Part shown: in pieces, positions 43,144 to 52,285 of the stretch | Layout of the letters: each line of letters opens with the position of its first letter | Numbering within the stretch: the stretch's first letter is position 1 | Assembly: GCA_041984235.1 (NCBI GenBank) | Contig: JBHIYN010000004.1 | Span: 1 to 64,000 of the forward strand | Direction: 5' to 3' | DNA length: 64,000 nt | From: JBHIYN01 sp041984235 | Lineage (GTDB): Bacteria; Pseudomonadota; Gammaproteobacteria; Ga0077536 | Notes under the pieces: generated by a model | The model's database searches: none | Seen by the model: the letters and a program-made list of their open reading frames with translations, nothing else | Told to the model about the DNA's origin: nothing | Translations under genes and position numbers: made by a program

Positions 43144-43760
43144 TGCGGGTGCGCGTACGCCATTTCTTCGACTACAAGAGCCCCTACGCCTACCTCGCCC
43201 AGGAGGCCAACTGGGCGCTGGCGGCGGAGGTCGAGGTCGAGCTGGTGCCCTACACGCTGCAGATCCCCAAGTACCTCGGCAGCGCGGCGCTGGATGCCCA
43301 CGGGCACGACACCGTGGGCACGCGCAACGACCACCAGTGGCGACGCGTGCGCTACGCTTACATGGACTGTCGCCGCGAGGCCAACCGGCGCGGCCTCACG
43401 GTGCGCGGCCCGCGGCGCATCTTCGACAGCTCACACGCGCACATCGCCTTCCTGTGGGCGGCGCGCCACGGCGACGTACGTGCCTTTCACGACGATCTCT
43501 TCGCCCGCTTCTGGCGCCGCGAGTTCAACCTCGAAGACCTGCCGGCGCTGATCGGGCTGCTCGACGACCACGGCTTCCCGGTCGAGGGCTTTGCCGGCTG
43601 GGCGGCGACCAGCGGGCGCACCGAGCACGATCGCCTGCAGCGCGAGGCCGAGGCGGCCGGCGTGTTCGGGGTGCCCTCGTGGCTGGTGGATGACGATCTG
43701 TACTGGGGGCTGGAGCGCCTGGAGCGTGTGCGCGAACACTTAGGGCTAGCGCCAAAGTAA
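43143..43760 (+). CDS. DsbA family / HCCA isomerase-like protein
   Basis: A 205-aa thioredoxin-fold protein with a large helical insertion, started at GTG 43143, which overlaps the preceding TAG; GTG 43149 is also possible. The N-terminal FFDYKSPYAYLA has Ser in place of the CxxC, the hallmark of 2-hydroxychromene-2-carboxylate isomerase/GST-kappa relatives. The cis-Pro loop is AAGVFGVPSWLVDDDLYWG. These use glutathione for isomerisation. Substrate unknown. Confidence 0.85.
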   Translation: MRVRVRHFFDYKSPYAYLAQEANWALAAEVEVELVPYTLQIPKYLGSAALDAHGHDTVGTRNDHQWRRVRYAYMDCRREANRRGLTVRGPRRIFDSSHAHIAFLWAARHGDVRAFHDDLFARFWRREFNLEDLPALIGLLDDHGFPVEGFAGWAATSGRTEHDRLQREAEAAGVFGVPSWLVDDDLYWGLERLERVREHLGLAPK

Positions 43761-43834
43761 CGCGGCGCCTGATTTCGTCACCGTCGATTGGTTGGGCATC
43801 TCGAACCTGGCGAAATGCAGTGTTACTTCATGGT

Positions 43835-46800
43835 TCACGCCACGCCGATGATGCAGGCCGAAATGCGCTCGTCCGGTGCCGGCATCAGTGGAAAGCGTGT
43901 GTACGCGTCGATGATGCGGGGGCCTAGCTCCGCTTCGCGTTTGAGCAGATCGTTACGCAGGTTTTTCAATAACATCAAGGTCCCGCGTCCGCGCACGAGC
44001 CGGTCGTACCAAATGGGCCGAATCAAGTCGAGCCATCGCGCCGCGACCTCGTCCCAGTCGGGCTGTGCGTCGGGCGGTGGGTTGGCCAGCATTTCACTCA
44101 GCTCGCGGTAGGCATTGAGGCGCTGCTCGTCGCTACGCTCGGCCGCTACCTTTTGATAACGGGCGAGTACGATCAACAGCTCTTCCAGGGCGCGCTGCTT
44201 CTTGCGCGAGAGCAGATTGCGCTCGGCCTGCGCGAGTCGGCCGAGAAAGATTTCGAGCACGCGCTCGGCCTTGTCGTCCATCGGCAGATCGGCGATCGGA
44301 CCGCCCAGCCGTTCGCGTAGTACGGAACAGACCTGCTCGAGCTCAGTGACTGGCGCGCCGGTGTAGCTCGGCAAGAGGAGCCAGCGGGGGGCGCCGAGCC
44401 CGCCGGCCGAGATTGAGAAGAACGCCCATGGTGACTTGGCAGCGACGAGGCTGACCCGCGACAGTACGCGGGCCCGGATCTCGCGGTAATGGGTATAGGT
44501 ATCTTCGTCGACAAGAGCTGTGGGTCCTTCGACCATCGCGCGTACCGGCGCGAAGGCATCCTGGATACCGTCCCAGGACATCGCGCCGCGCTCGCGTTCA
44601 TATTCCTCGATGAGATCCGCAACGGGCACCCGTCGCGCGCTGCCATCCTGCAGGTGCTCGGGGAGCGGGAGATTGGAGCCGAGCAGATCCTCGACGGCCT
44701 CGTAGCGTTCGAGGAAGCGCTCGTCGCTCGACAGCGCGAACTCCGCCGCATCGTCGGGCCACCAAACCTCAATCGCGTCGTGTGGGCTGTCGAGGCGGTC
44801 CACTCGTCCCACGCGTTGCTCCGCGACTCGCACCACGCTCGGCATGTCGAGGTGCATCAGCGCGGACGCCTGTTGCAGGTTGACGCCTTCGGCGAGGCTG
44901 TCCGAGCAGAGGCCGACCAGATTGCGGTCATCGGAGCCCGGGGCGAAGCGTTCGAGCAGGTCGTGGCGCGACGATTGCGTGTCGCCGGTCGCGATGAGTA
45001 CCGTCGGGCGGCGTGATCCTTTGCCGAGCTTTTGTTCCAGGTAGGCGAGCGTGATCGGCCGGCTATCGAAGGCCAGCACCAGCGCATGGGTCGCGAGCAG
45101 GGCATTCAGGCGTGCCGCCTTGCGAGTCTCACGCAGGTCGGTCATCGCGCGCAGCAGATCCAGGATGCGCTGGTAGACGTCACGGTCGTGAGCGCAGGCC
45201 GCACGATGGCTCTCGGCTTCAGTCAGCCAGTCGGGCAGAGGGATGGTCAGCTTGTTGATTGGTGGACTGCCCGCCAGCTTGTCGAGGCGCTCGAACACGC
45301 CGCGCAAGCCCGTCGAACGGCGAAACTTCGTCAGATCATAGTGTTTCTTGGCCGCTGCCGTGCCGGCCAGGTGCTCGAACAGCGCGGCATTGGAAGAGCG
45401 AAGCGAGGACATCACCAAGTGGCGCGCGAGTTTCTTCGCCGCACTCAATCGGCCCGCCAGGTACCGTTCCTCGCTCACCCCGCGCTCGGCCAGGATGGCG
45501 GGCCGTTCGATGGGCCGCTCGAAAAAAGACACGGCATACAGTTGGTCGGCGAGTTCGCGGATCTGGGCGGCGAGACGGCGGTCTTGCGTGCTCTCGTCGA
45601 GGCGGTAGGTGCGTGCACGATGCTCTGGATACTTGCACAGGCGGCCCTTGCGGTCGGTATAGTGCGCCGGATCGCGTGCGATGAGCGCGTTGAACAAATC
45701 CTTGGTACGACGCACGGTAAACCGCTGGATCTGACGCCGCAGAATCGCGATCTCCTCCTCGGTGAGCGAGCGCTGCAGCTTGCGCACCCCGAGCAGCTTG
45801 CGAAAGGCCTTTTGTGTCGACTCGTCGAGGTTGTCCGCGCCGAGTAAGTCGGCGATGCGCAGCAGGTCCGCGACGCTGCGATTGATTGGGGTGGCAGTGA
45901 ATATGAGGACATGGTCGGCCATGTTGCGCAGCAGATGGCGGGTACGATTGGAGCCGAGATTGAGGAAGTTGTGGCCTTCATCGATGCACAGGATCTGCGC
46001 CCGTCGCAAGGACTCGAGCGTCAGCTCGTGACCACGGCTACGGCTATGACTCAAAGCGCCGTGCGAGTAGGTGTCGAGATTAGCGCCGGCGCGGGTGCAC
46101 TCGGCCAGCCAGGCGTCTCTGACCGTCGGCGGACACACCATCAACGCCTTGCCCTGGCGCATACGGCTGCTGCGGATGATGTGATCCTGTACTGCCCGCA
46201 CCAGGTGCACGCCGAGGCGGGTCTTGCCGGAGCCGGTAGCGTCTGCGATCAGTACGCTATCGTGGCGCGAGAGGATGTACAGCGCCTGGGCGATGCCCTG
46301 TCGCTGCGCCGGCCACAGCGTGGCCTCCTCGGGCAGGTAGTCGGCGCGCAGGTAGGCGCGCGCCCACTCGCCTTCGAGTAGCTCAGCGCAGGCACGCGCC
46401 AGCGCCTCGCGCCACGAGACCACGCGCAGCAACTGCTCGAGCAATGCGATCAGGTGGTCGGAGTAGTCGCGCCCGAGCTGCCAGTAGTTCTCGGCGACGG
46501 CTCGGGTTTCCGCGTAGCGTTTAGTCTCGCTGCGTGCGCCGAACCGCACATTCGCTTCGAGCTGCGATTCGAAGCCGGGCCGCGTGTAATTGCTCGATCC
46601 CAGGGTGGCGGCCTGCTCGCTGACGTAGATCTTGGCGTGCAACCGCTGGCCGCCGCCGAAGTAACGCGCGACCACCTGCCCGGCGCGCAAACGCTCGATC
46701 GCCGTGACGAGCTTGGCCGAGAGCAGCAGCGAGATGCCGCGGCTCAGCCAGTATTCGACGATGGCGTCGTCAAAGCGTGCCTCACCCAGATCCCAGGTCT

Positions 46801-47074
46801 CGGTGCGGGCCGGAAACGGCTCGGCGCCGAGCAGGATGCGCGCACGGGCATCGGCCGGGCGCGCGGCAATGAACGCGATCAGGCGATCGAGTGCGGCGAA
46901 TCCGGTGACGATGAGCGGATCGACGGCATCCGTCAGGTCGGCGAGCACGATATCCTCGACGCGGCGCGTGGAGTCTAGGTTCAGCGGGAAGCGCTGCGCC
47001 TCGGGCCAGTCGAGGTCGGCGCGCCCTCCCGTCAGTGAGGCATGGCGGGCGAAGAGGTCAAAGCTGCGCGCCAC
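43835..47074 (-). CDS. PLD-nuclease/SNF2-type helicase fusion, defence-type
   Basis: A 1079-aa protein. Residues 1-210 form a phospholipase D-like nuclease domain with His146-x-Lys148 and Gly159-Ser-Ser-Asn162 (HAKIYV ... GSSNYT); the usual aspartate of HxKx4D is Glu153. From about residue 255 comes a superfamily 2 helicase: Walker A DATGSGKT (278-285), DEGH (365-368), TATP (393-396), and motif VI VAEQRVGRVDRLD. The C-terminal 250 residues are unassigned. It lies 18 bp after the Mod gene in a four-gene operon. The architecture suggests a DNA translocase-nuclease acting with the methylase as anti-phage protection; this is inference. Confidence 0.85.
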   Translation of the reverse strand: MARSFDLFARHASLTGGRADLDWPEAQRFPLNLDSTRRVEDIVLADLTDAVDPLIVTGFAALDRLIAFIAARPADARARILLGAEPFPARTETWDLGEARFDDAIVEYWLSRGISLLLSAKLVTAIERLRAGQVVARYFGGGQRLHAKIYVSEQAATLGSSNYTRPGFESQLEANVRFGARSETKRYAETRAVAENYWQLGRDYSDHLIALLEQLLRVVSWREALARACAELLEGEWARAYLRADYLPEEATLWPAQRQGIAQALYILSRHDSVLIADATGSGKTRLGVHLVRAVQDHIIRSSRMRQGKALMVCPPTVRDAWLAECTRAGANLDTYSHGALSHSRSRGHELTLESLRRAQILCIDEGHNFLNLGSNRTRHLLRNMADHVLIFTATPINRSVADLLRIADLLGADNLDESTQKAFRKLLGVRKLQRSLTEEEIAILRRQIQRFTVRRTKDLFNALIARDPAHYTDRKGRLCKYPEHRARTYRLDESTQDRRLAAQIRELADQLYAVSFFERPIERPAILAERGVSEERYLAGRLSAAKKLARHLVMSSLRSSNAALFEHLAGTAAAKKHYDLTKFRRSTGLRGVFERLDKLAGSPPINKLTIPLPDWLTEAESHRAACAHDRDVYQRILDLLRAMTDLRETRKAARLNALLATHALVLAFDSRPITLAYLEQKLGKGSRRPTVLIATGDTQSSRHDLLERFAPGSDDRNLVGLCSDSLAEGVNLQQASALMHLDMPSVVRVAEQRVGRVDRLDSPHDAIEVWWPDDAAEFALSSDERFLERYEAVEDLLGSNLPLPEHLQDGSARRVPVADLIEEYERERGAMSWDGIQDAFAPVRAMVEGPTALVDEDTYTHYREIRARVLSRVSLVAAKSPWAFFSISAGGLGAPRWLLLPSYTGAPVTELEQVCSVLRERLGGPIADLPMDDKAERVLEIFLGRLAQAERNLLSRKKQRALEELLIVLARYQKVAAERSDEQRLNAYRELSEMLANPPPDAQPDWDEVAARWLDLIRPIWYDRLVRGRGTLMLLKNLRNDLLKREAELGPRIIDAYTRFPLMPAPDERISACIIGVA

Positions 47075-47092
47075 GTCGAATCGACCCTCAGG

Positions 47093-49111
47093 CTATGGCA
47101 ACGTTTCGGTGACGACGCATTCCTCACCGAGCATATCGATGATCTTGACCGCGACCGTCGCGCCCGGCCGTGGTGCGGGCAGCACATAATGGCCTTCGAT
47201 GAGGTCCTGCTTGCGCGTTGGGACGTCGGAGAGGGCGACGCTGAACAGCGAACCATCGTGATCCGGATCGACCATCACGCAGTCGACCACCGCCCGCCAG
47301 TCCTCGATCTGAGCGCGGAACAGGCCGTCCTCCATGTTGAGTCGCTGCAGGATGCTCGGCGCGTAGACGTCATTGATGGTCACGACCAATTTTTCCTCGC
47401 CGTCGAGCGGCTCGCGCGTGACGCTGACGCTCGCGGTTAGCGGGTCGTGCCGCATGAAGCCGCCGTACTTGCGATCCGTACGCAACTCGATCACCTGCAG
47501 CTTGTTGACCGGGCGGTTGCGATTGTAGCGTTCGACCCAGGCCTTGGCGGCGAGTTCGAGGCCGAGGGCAACCACCACCACGTCGCGTTCTTCCTCCGGG
47601 CGGCGCTTGAGCTCGGCCTGGAGATCTTCCAGGTCGAGCGGAGTCAGTGGATGATTGAACGGTATGATGCGAACCAGGCGCTTGCCCAGGGTGCCGTCGA
47701 AGTAGCCGTCGGCGCGGCTACGGGTGACACCGATGTGCTCGCAGGCGAGTGCGACCGCCTCGTTGTGCTGGATCTGCAGGTCGTAGTCGTTGACGCGCCA
47801 GCTCGTGAAGCCGAGCTGGGCGGGTCGCGGCGGAGCATCGTCGGCGCCGATAAGGGCTTCTTGCTTGACCTTTGAGGCGTCCGCTGCCTGCGCCTGCATG
47901 AGAGTCTGCAGGCGTTTGGCGGTGGTCTGGATGGCACCCTTGTTGATGTCGCAGCCGATCCAGCGGCGGCCGAGCTTCTGGGCGACGGCAGCGGTCGTGC
48001 CGGAGCCGATGAAGGAGTCGAACACGGCGTCTCCTGGATTCGTTAAAAGGGAGATTACGCGTTGGAGCAGCGCTTCTGGCTTTTGCGTTGGGTAAAAAGT
48101 TCTTTCGTGTGCTTGACTTTGTACTGCTGGGATATCGTCCCAAATACTTTGCAGGGGAACTCCTTGCATCTCGTCTAAGTAGCGCTTTAGTCGAGGAACG
48201 CTCCCTTGGGAAGTAACCTCGATTCGGCCCTCTTTACGGAGTTCTTCCATGCGCTCTTTCGAGTATCTCCAGTATCGCGTGATTCCCATAAATTCGTACC
48301 GGGGATTTCCTTTCTCGGCGCCTCCAGGAGCTGTTAGATCTCCGAGTTGATACCTTCGACCGCTTTTCTTTTCTTCATGTTTGTAGAAATTCTTAACGTA
48401 TGAATCGGAATAGGGTGTATACAGAACATTCCAAGTCGGGTTCATCGTTTTTGAATAGATCAAAATAGAGTCATGTAGTCTGCCAAGGTGCTTGGCGCCT
48501 TGGCCTACATCGCTATGAGCCGTTTGCCTTTTCCAAATGACTTCATTTAGAAATGTCTCTGATCCGAAAACCTCATCTAGAAGCACCTTCAAATAGTGAC
48601 TTCGATTCTCATCGAGGTGGACTGCAATCGATCCGTCATCCGAGAGAAACTCTTTCATGAGCATCAGACGATCGAACATGTATTGCAGATAGTTGTCATT
48701 CGCCCAGATGTCCTCGTACTGAATCTGCTCGCCCAGCGTGTAGTCCTCGCCGTCGACCTTGGTCGTGCCTTTCGGGCCGCGTAGCTGGACGCGGCGCACG
48801 TAGTCGGCACCGGAATCGAACGGCGGGTCGATGTAGACCAGCTTGACCTTGCCGCGGAAGCCGTTGGCGAGCAGATGCGCGAGCACGTCCTTGTTGTCGC
48901 CGTGGAAGAGCAGGCCGCCGCGCGGGTAGCGCGCGGGCCAGTCGCTCCAGTCGGTGTCCGCGAGGGCCTGCTTGGGTGTCGGCACGGAGAAGGACTCGAC
49001 CGCCTGCGCGGGGTAGGCCGTTACGCGCGACAGTGGGCGCTTTCCGACCCAAGTGAGCATGGGGCGGCCGCGCGCCTTGCCGATCTTGATTTGGCCGTCG
49101 TTGGTGCTCAT
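47093..49111 (-). CDS. Type III-like site-specific DNA methyltransferase (Mod)
   Basis: A 672-aa beta-class amino-methyltransferase: catalytic DPPF at residues 95-98 (VYIDPPFDSG) and the SAM-binding DSFIGSGTT at 365-373, followed by RRWIGCDIN. Between them lies the target recognition region. This order (IV, TRD, I) is that of type III Mod subunits. The C-terminal 250 residues are an additional region seen in long Mod-like proteins. DNA for about residues 140-360 is clearly AT-richer than the rest. The ATG overlaps the stop of the 67-aa gene. It probably modifies adenine in host DNA to protect it from the Res partner. Confidence 0.9.
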   Translation of the reverse strand: MSTNDGQIKIGKARGRPMLTWVGKRPLSRVTAYPAQAVESFSVPTPKQALADTDWSDWPARYPRGGLLFHGDNKDVLAHLLANGFRGKVKLVYIDPPFDSGADYVRRVQLRGPKGTTKVDGEDYTLGEQIQYEDIWANDNYLQYMFDRLMLMKEFLSDDGSIAVHLDENRSHYLKVLLDEVFGSETFLNEVIWKRQTAHSDVGQGAKHLGRLHDSILIYSKTMNPTWNVLYTPYSDSYVKNFYKHEEKKSGRRYQLGDLTAPGGAEKGNPRYEFMGITRYWRYSKERMEELRKEGRIEVTSQGSVPRLKRYLDEMQGVPLQSIWDDIPAVQSQAHERTFYPTQKPEALLQRVISLLTNPGDAVFDSFIGSGTTAAVAQKLGRRWIGCDINKGAIQTTAKRLQTLMQAQAADASKVKQEALIGADDAPPRPAQLGFTSWRVNDYDLQIQHNEAVALACEHIGVTRSRADGYFDGTLGKRLVRIIPFNHPLTPLDLEDLQAELKRRPEEERDVVVVALGLELAAKAWVERYNRNRPVNKLQVIELRTDRKYGGFMRHDPLTASVSVTREPLDGEEKLVVTINDVYAPSILQRLNMEDGLFRAQIEDWRAVVDCVMVDPDHDGSLFSVALSDVPTRKQDLIEGHYVLPAPRPGATVAVKIIDMLGEECVVTETLP

Positions 49112-49311
49112 GGGTAGGTCTCGTCTTTCCTATGGAACGCGCGGCTCGCGGCGAGCATGCGCTCGGCTTCCTCGATGGCGTCGGCGACACCAGCCACCCG
49201 CGGCATGGCGTGCAACTGGGTCAGCCAGCGCTCGATCTCGGCCGGTGAGGAGTACGCGGTCACCGGCGGGTCGATGAGGCAGTATCCGATGTCGTCGTCC
49301 GCGTGACTCAT
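49108..49311 (-). CDS. Small acidic protein between res and mod
   Basis: A 67-aa protein (MSHADDDIGYCLIDPPVTAY...) with a predicted central helix (SPAEIERWLTQLHAM). No family is recognised. It starts 4 bp after the res stop and overlaps the mod start (ATGA), so translation of three genes is coupled. Similar-sized genes are often seen between helicase and methylase genes of defence loci. It may be a structural or regulatory subunit; no toxin or antitoxin motif is visible. Confidence 0.7.
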   Translation of the reverse strand: MSHADDDIGYCLIDPPVTAYSSPAEIERWLTQLHAMPRVAGVADAIEEAERMLAASRAFHRKDETYP

Positions 49312-49315
49312 GCTT

Positions 49316-52012
49316 TCATTCGTCTAATACGAAGGCACGCGTGCGGTCGAGCGCATCGACCGCCAGCCCATCGCCAGCGAACACCACCTCGTAAGTCAGC
49401 ACGTCGGGATTGAGCTCTTCCCAGCGTTTCAGTGCCACGGCCTTGCGGCCCTCCGTGGTGCGTGGCGCTGCGCCCGCCGCGTGGCGTTCGAGATCGGCGC
49501 GGATGTCCGCCGTAAACGCGTCCTTCTTGACTTCGACCACGAGGTGCTTGCCGTCGCTGCGGCGCAAGACGAAGTCTGGTGTGTAGCGGTGCCAGCGACC
49601 ATCGTCGCCGAGGTACTCGGCATAGAGCTCGGTCTTGCCGGGGTCGGTCAGGCCGCCGGTGAACCACACGCCGTCGAGGCGCTCGGGGTGGGCGGCAATC
49701 AGATTCAGCACGCGCTCCAGGTACTCGGCCTCCGGGCTCGAATCGAAATTGTAGCCCTCGTAGTGGAAGCTCAGCTCGCGCGCGAGGCCAGCATCGGGCA
49801 TGTCTCCGGTGAGCCGGTAGAGGTGGGCCCGGTCCTTGGCAAAGCTGATGCGCGCGGTGTAGACCGGCTCGCCGTCGCGAAGCTCGCGGCGGAAGCCGTC
49901 CGGCTTGACCAGGGCGAGCGCCACGTCGGTCTCCTCCATGTAGCTCTCGTAGTCGGCGCGCTGGGTCTCGATCTGATGGCCAAGATCGCTCAGGTGATGC
50001 TCGGGCACCTCGTCCTCGCCGTAGGCCGCGCGCAAGCCAGTCAGGACTTCGGCCAGCGGCACGCCGTAATTGGCGCCGAGTTCGGCCGCGGCGCCGTAAT
50101 GCGTGTAGGTGCGCGGCTCGATATCGATGTGGGTGTCACCATCGTCGACCCGCGTAAGACGCGCGCCGCCGTGCTCCGGCTCCGCAATGGTCCAGACCTC
50201 GACCCGCGCATCCGGCTGCCAGGCGACCTTGCTGCGCTCGAACGCGAGGGGCGGAACGCCCTCAATGTCTTTGCGCCGGCGAAAATGCTGGTGACGCTGG
50301 GTGACGACGACGCGCACGTCGGTGCGGCGCAGCACGATCTCCTTCTCGACGCGTTCGGTGTGGTCGTGGTTGAGGGCTTCGAGGGTGGTGCCAAAGGTTT
50401 CCTCGAGCTGGCGGGCCAGGATGGCGCGGTTCGATTTCGCTACGTAGACGCGCGCCGGATGCGTGTTGCCGGGCACCTGGCGCAGGCAACGCGTGGCCGC
50501 CTGTAGCACGAAGTTGTTGCTGGCTTTGAGCTTGCGCACCAGCCCGCAGGCGAACAGGCTCGGGCAGTTCCAGCCCTCGGTGCCCATGTTGATCAGCAGG
50601 ATGATGCGATAGGGAGACTGCGGGTCACTCGCGACCCGGAAGAACTCGCGGCGGGTCTCCTCGCTGGATTTGCTATGCACGGCGAGAATTGTCGAGGGAT
50701 CGCCACCGGCAGCAATGAGGGCCGTTTCCACCGCGGGGCGCGCGGCGTCCATGGCGTTGGTCTGCGGAAAGTAGAGGGCGAGGCGCGCCGGTGCGCCGGA
50801 CGGCAGCGTGACGCTGCCGTAGGTCGCGAAGAAATCGCCTACGATCCGCGTGACCAGGGCATCAGACTCGCTCTCATCGAGATCAAATACCTGGATGTTG
50901 TTGGCGAGCTCCTTCAGCACTCCATCGCGAATGCCCTCACCGAGGCCGTACCAGATCACCACGTCACGCAGCGGCTGGCGTTCGAAGTAGGGCGTGCCGG
51001 TGGTGTTGATGACCACCCGCAGATCGGTCTCGCGAGCCAGATAGTCAACGGTGCGGCGCACTTTCTTGATGCCCTGCTCGACGAACTCTTGCTCCCCGGT
51101 CTCCCGATTGCGCTGCCATTTGCCGAGCAGCTTCTGACCGTAGGTATGGTGTGCCTCGTCGGAGAATACCGCCAGCGCCGGCAGCGAGGCGATCGCTTGC
51201 AAGCGGAGATTCGCGATGTCCTCGTCATGATCCTCGATGCCGGCCAGCCGGAGCGCGAGCTGCGGGGACTTGCGCCGCTGCGGCCGTTGGATGCGGATTT
51301 TCTCGGTGTTGGTGACGACGAGATTGAAGCTGCTGCCCCAGACGACCGGCAATTCCTTGTCGCCGTCGCGGGTGAAGGTCAGCTTGAGGCTGGCGGCAAA
51401 CGCCGGATAGAGGCGTGGCGGCACGATGCGCTCGAAAGGGATGTCGGCGATCTCGCGCAAAGACTCGATAATGGTCTTACCCGGCGCGAAGATCAGTGCA
51501 TTGCGCACGAACGGGCCATCGGGGTAGTCCTGAGCCAGCGCGAACTCGGTGGCGGCGATGGTCGCCATCAAGATGGTCTTACCTGCCCCCATGGCGAGCG
51601 CCAGGATGTAGCTGGGGTATGGCAGGCGCAAGGTCTCGCGCAGGCTTTCCAGGTGATGCTGGCGGACGAAGGCGTTGTCCTCTAGAACACGCTCGTGCAG
51701 GGCACCCAGATCGTAGTCACAGGCCTCGAACAGCTTGGGGTCGATGCCCATCGCGGCGAGTCGATCGCCGGTTTTCGGGAACAGATGCTCGTAGAGGGCC
51801 GGCACACTCGGGGTTTCGAGTACCAGGCGCAGGTACCAGTAGGTCTCGAGCGCGCGGAACTGAGCGCGGCGAAGATAGCGAAGCTGCTCCGTTGTGTCGT
51901 CATCGAACGCGAAATCGAGGATCTCGGCGATCGCCGGGAAGGGTGCGCACGGGAAATGATTGCGGCGCCACGCATCGACTTCGTCGGCGAGGGCATGATG
52001 GAGAACGCGCAT
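49316..52012 (-). CDS. Type III Res-like DEAH helicase-endonuclease
   Basis: An 898-aa protein if started at ATG 52012 (MRVLHHALADEV); a further 27 codons are open upstream without a clear ribosome site in either case. Superfamily 2 motifs are Walker A MGAGKT (141-146), FSDEAHHTYG, NTTGTPYF and the motif V/VI stretch NMGTEGWNCPS ... LQAATRCLRQ. The C-terminus carries a PD-(D/E)xK nuclease site: Asp813 (PDFVLRR) and Glu827-x-Lys829 (VVEVKKD). This is the Res plan of type III restriction enzymes. It is the first gene of the operon. Confidence 0.9.
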   Translation of the reverse strand: MRVLHHALADEVDAWRRNHFPCAPFPAIAEILDFAFDDDTTEQLRYLRRAQFRALETYWYLRLVLETPSVPALYEHLFPKTGDRLAAMGIDPKLFEACDYDLGALHERVLEDNAFVRQHHLESLRETLRLPYPSYILALAMGAGKTILMATIAATEFALAQDYPDGPFVRNALIFAPGKTIIESLREIADIPFERIVPPRLYPAFAASLKLTFTRDGDKELPVVWGSSFNLVVTNTEKIRIQRPQRRKSPQLALRLAGIEDHDEDIANLRLQAIASLPALAVFSDEAHHTYGQKLLGKWQRNRETGEQEFVEQGIKKVRRTVDYLARETDLRVVINTTGTPYFERQPLRDVVIWYGLGEGIRDGVLKELANNIQVFDLDESESDALVTRIVGDFFATYGSVTLPSGAPARLALYFPQTNAMDAARPAVETALIAAGGDPSTILAVHSKSSEETRREFFRVASDPQSPYRIILLINMGTEGWNCPSLFACGLVRKLKASNNFVLQAATRCLRQVPGNTHPARVYVAKSNRAILARQLEETFGTTLEALNHDHTERVEKEIVLRRTDVRVVVTQRHQHFRRRKDIEGVPPLAFERSKVAWQPDARVEVWTIAEPEHGGARLTRVDDGDTHIDIEPRTYTHYGAAAELGANYGVPLAEVLTGLRAAYGEDEVPEHHLSDLGHQIETQRADYESYMEETDVALALVKPDGFRRELRDGEPVYTARISFAKDRAHLYRLTGDMPDAGLARELSFHYEGYNFDSSPEAEYLERVLNLIAAHPERLDGVWFTGGLTDPGKTELYAEYLGDDGRWHRYTPDFVLRRSDGKHLVVEVKKDAFTADIRADLERHAAGAAPRTTEGRKAVALKRWEELNPDVLTYEVVFAGDGLAVDALDRTRAFVLDE

Positions 52013-52230
52013 GGAAGAAGGCAATCGTCGCCCAGCTAGCGGTCGAGTTGTACGGAAATGGGATGCGCAATCATAGCGCGGAGCCGGGCGCAATCACGCC
52101 CACCGGCAGCGCGCCGCAGCGCCGTACCGCTCTACGGAGCACGGTCCTCCATCATGCTCCTCGAACTACTGCGACCTGAGTAGACGCTAGTTAGGCCTGG
52201 CAAATCAAAATTGTCGCTTCATCCCGATCT

Positions 52231-52259
52231 TTGACTATGAAATATAGATAGAATAATAA
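52231..52259 (+). promoter_or_regulatory. Sigma70-like promoter for the small lipoprotein gene
   Basis: TTGACT (52231-52236), a 17-nt spacer and TAATAA (52254-52259) lie in an AT-rich island, 30 bp before the start codon at 52289. The opposite strand of the same 276-bp region (52013-52288) must also drive the leftward res-mod operon, but no clear promoter is seen there. Confidence 0.5.
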
Positions 52260-52285
52260 TTATTACAGAAAGTTAAATTTAAAAT

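Noticed and set aside
43835..52012. BREX or DISARM system
   Set aside because: No PglZ, BrxC/BrxL, DrmA or DrmB homologue is present; the nuclease-helicase and Mod/Res layout differs.
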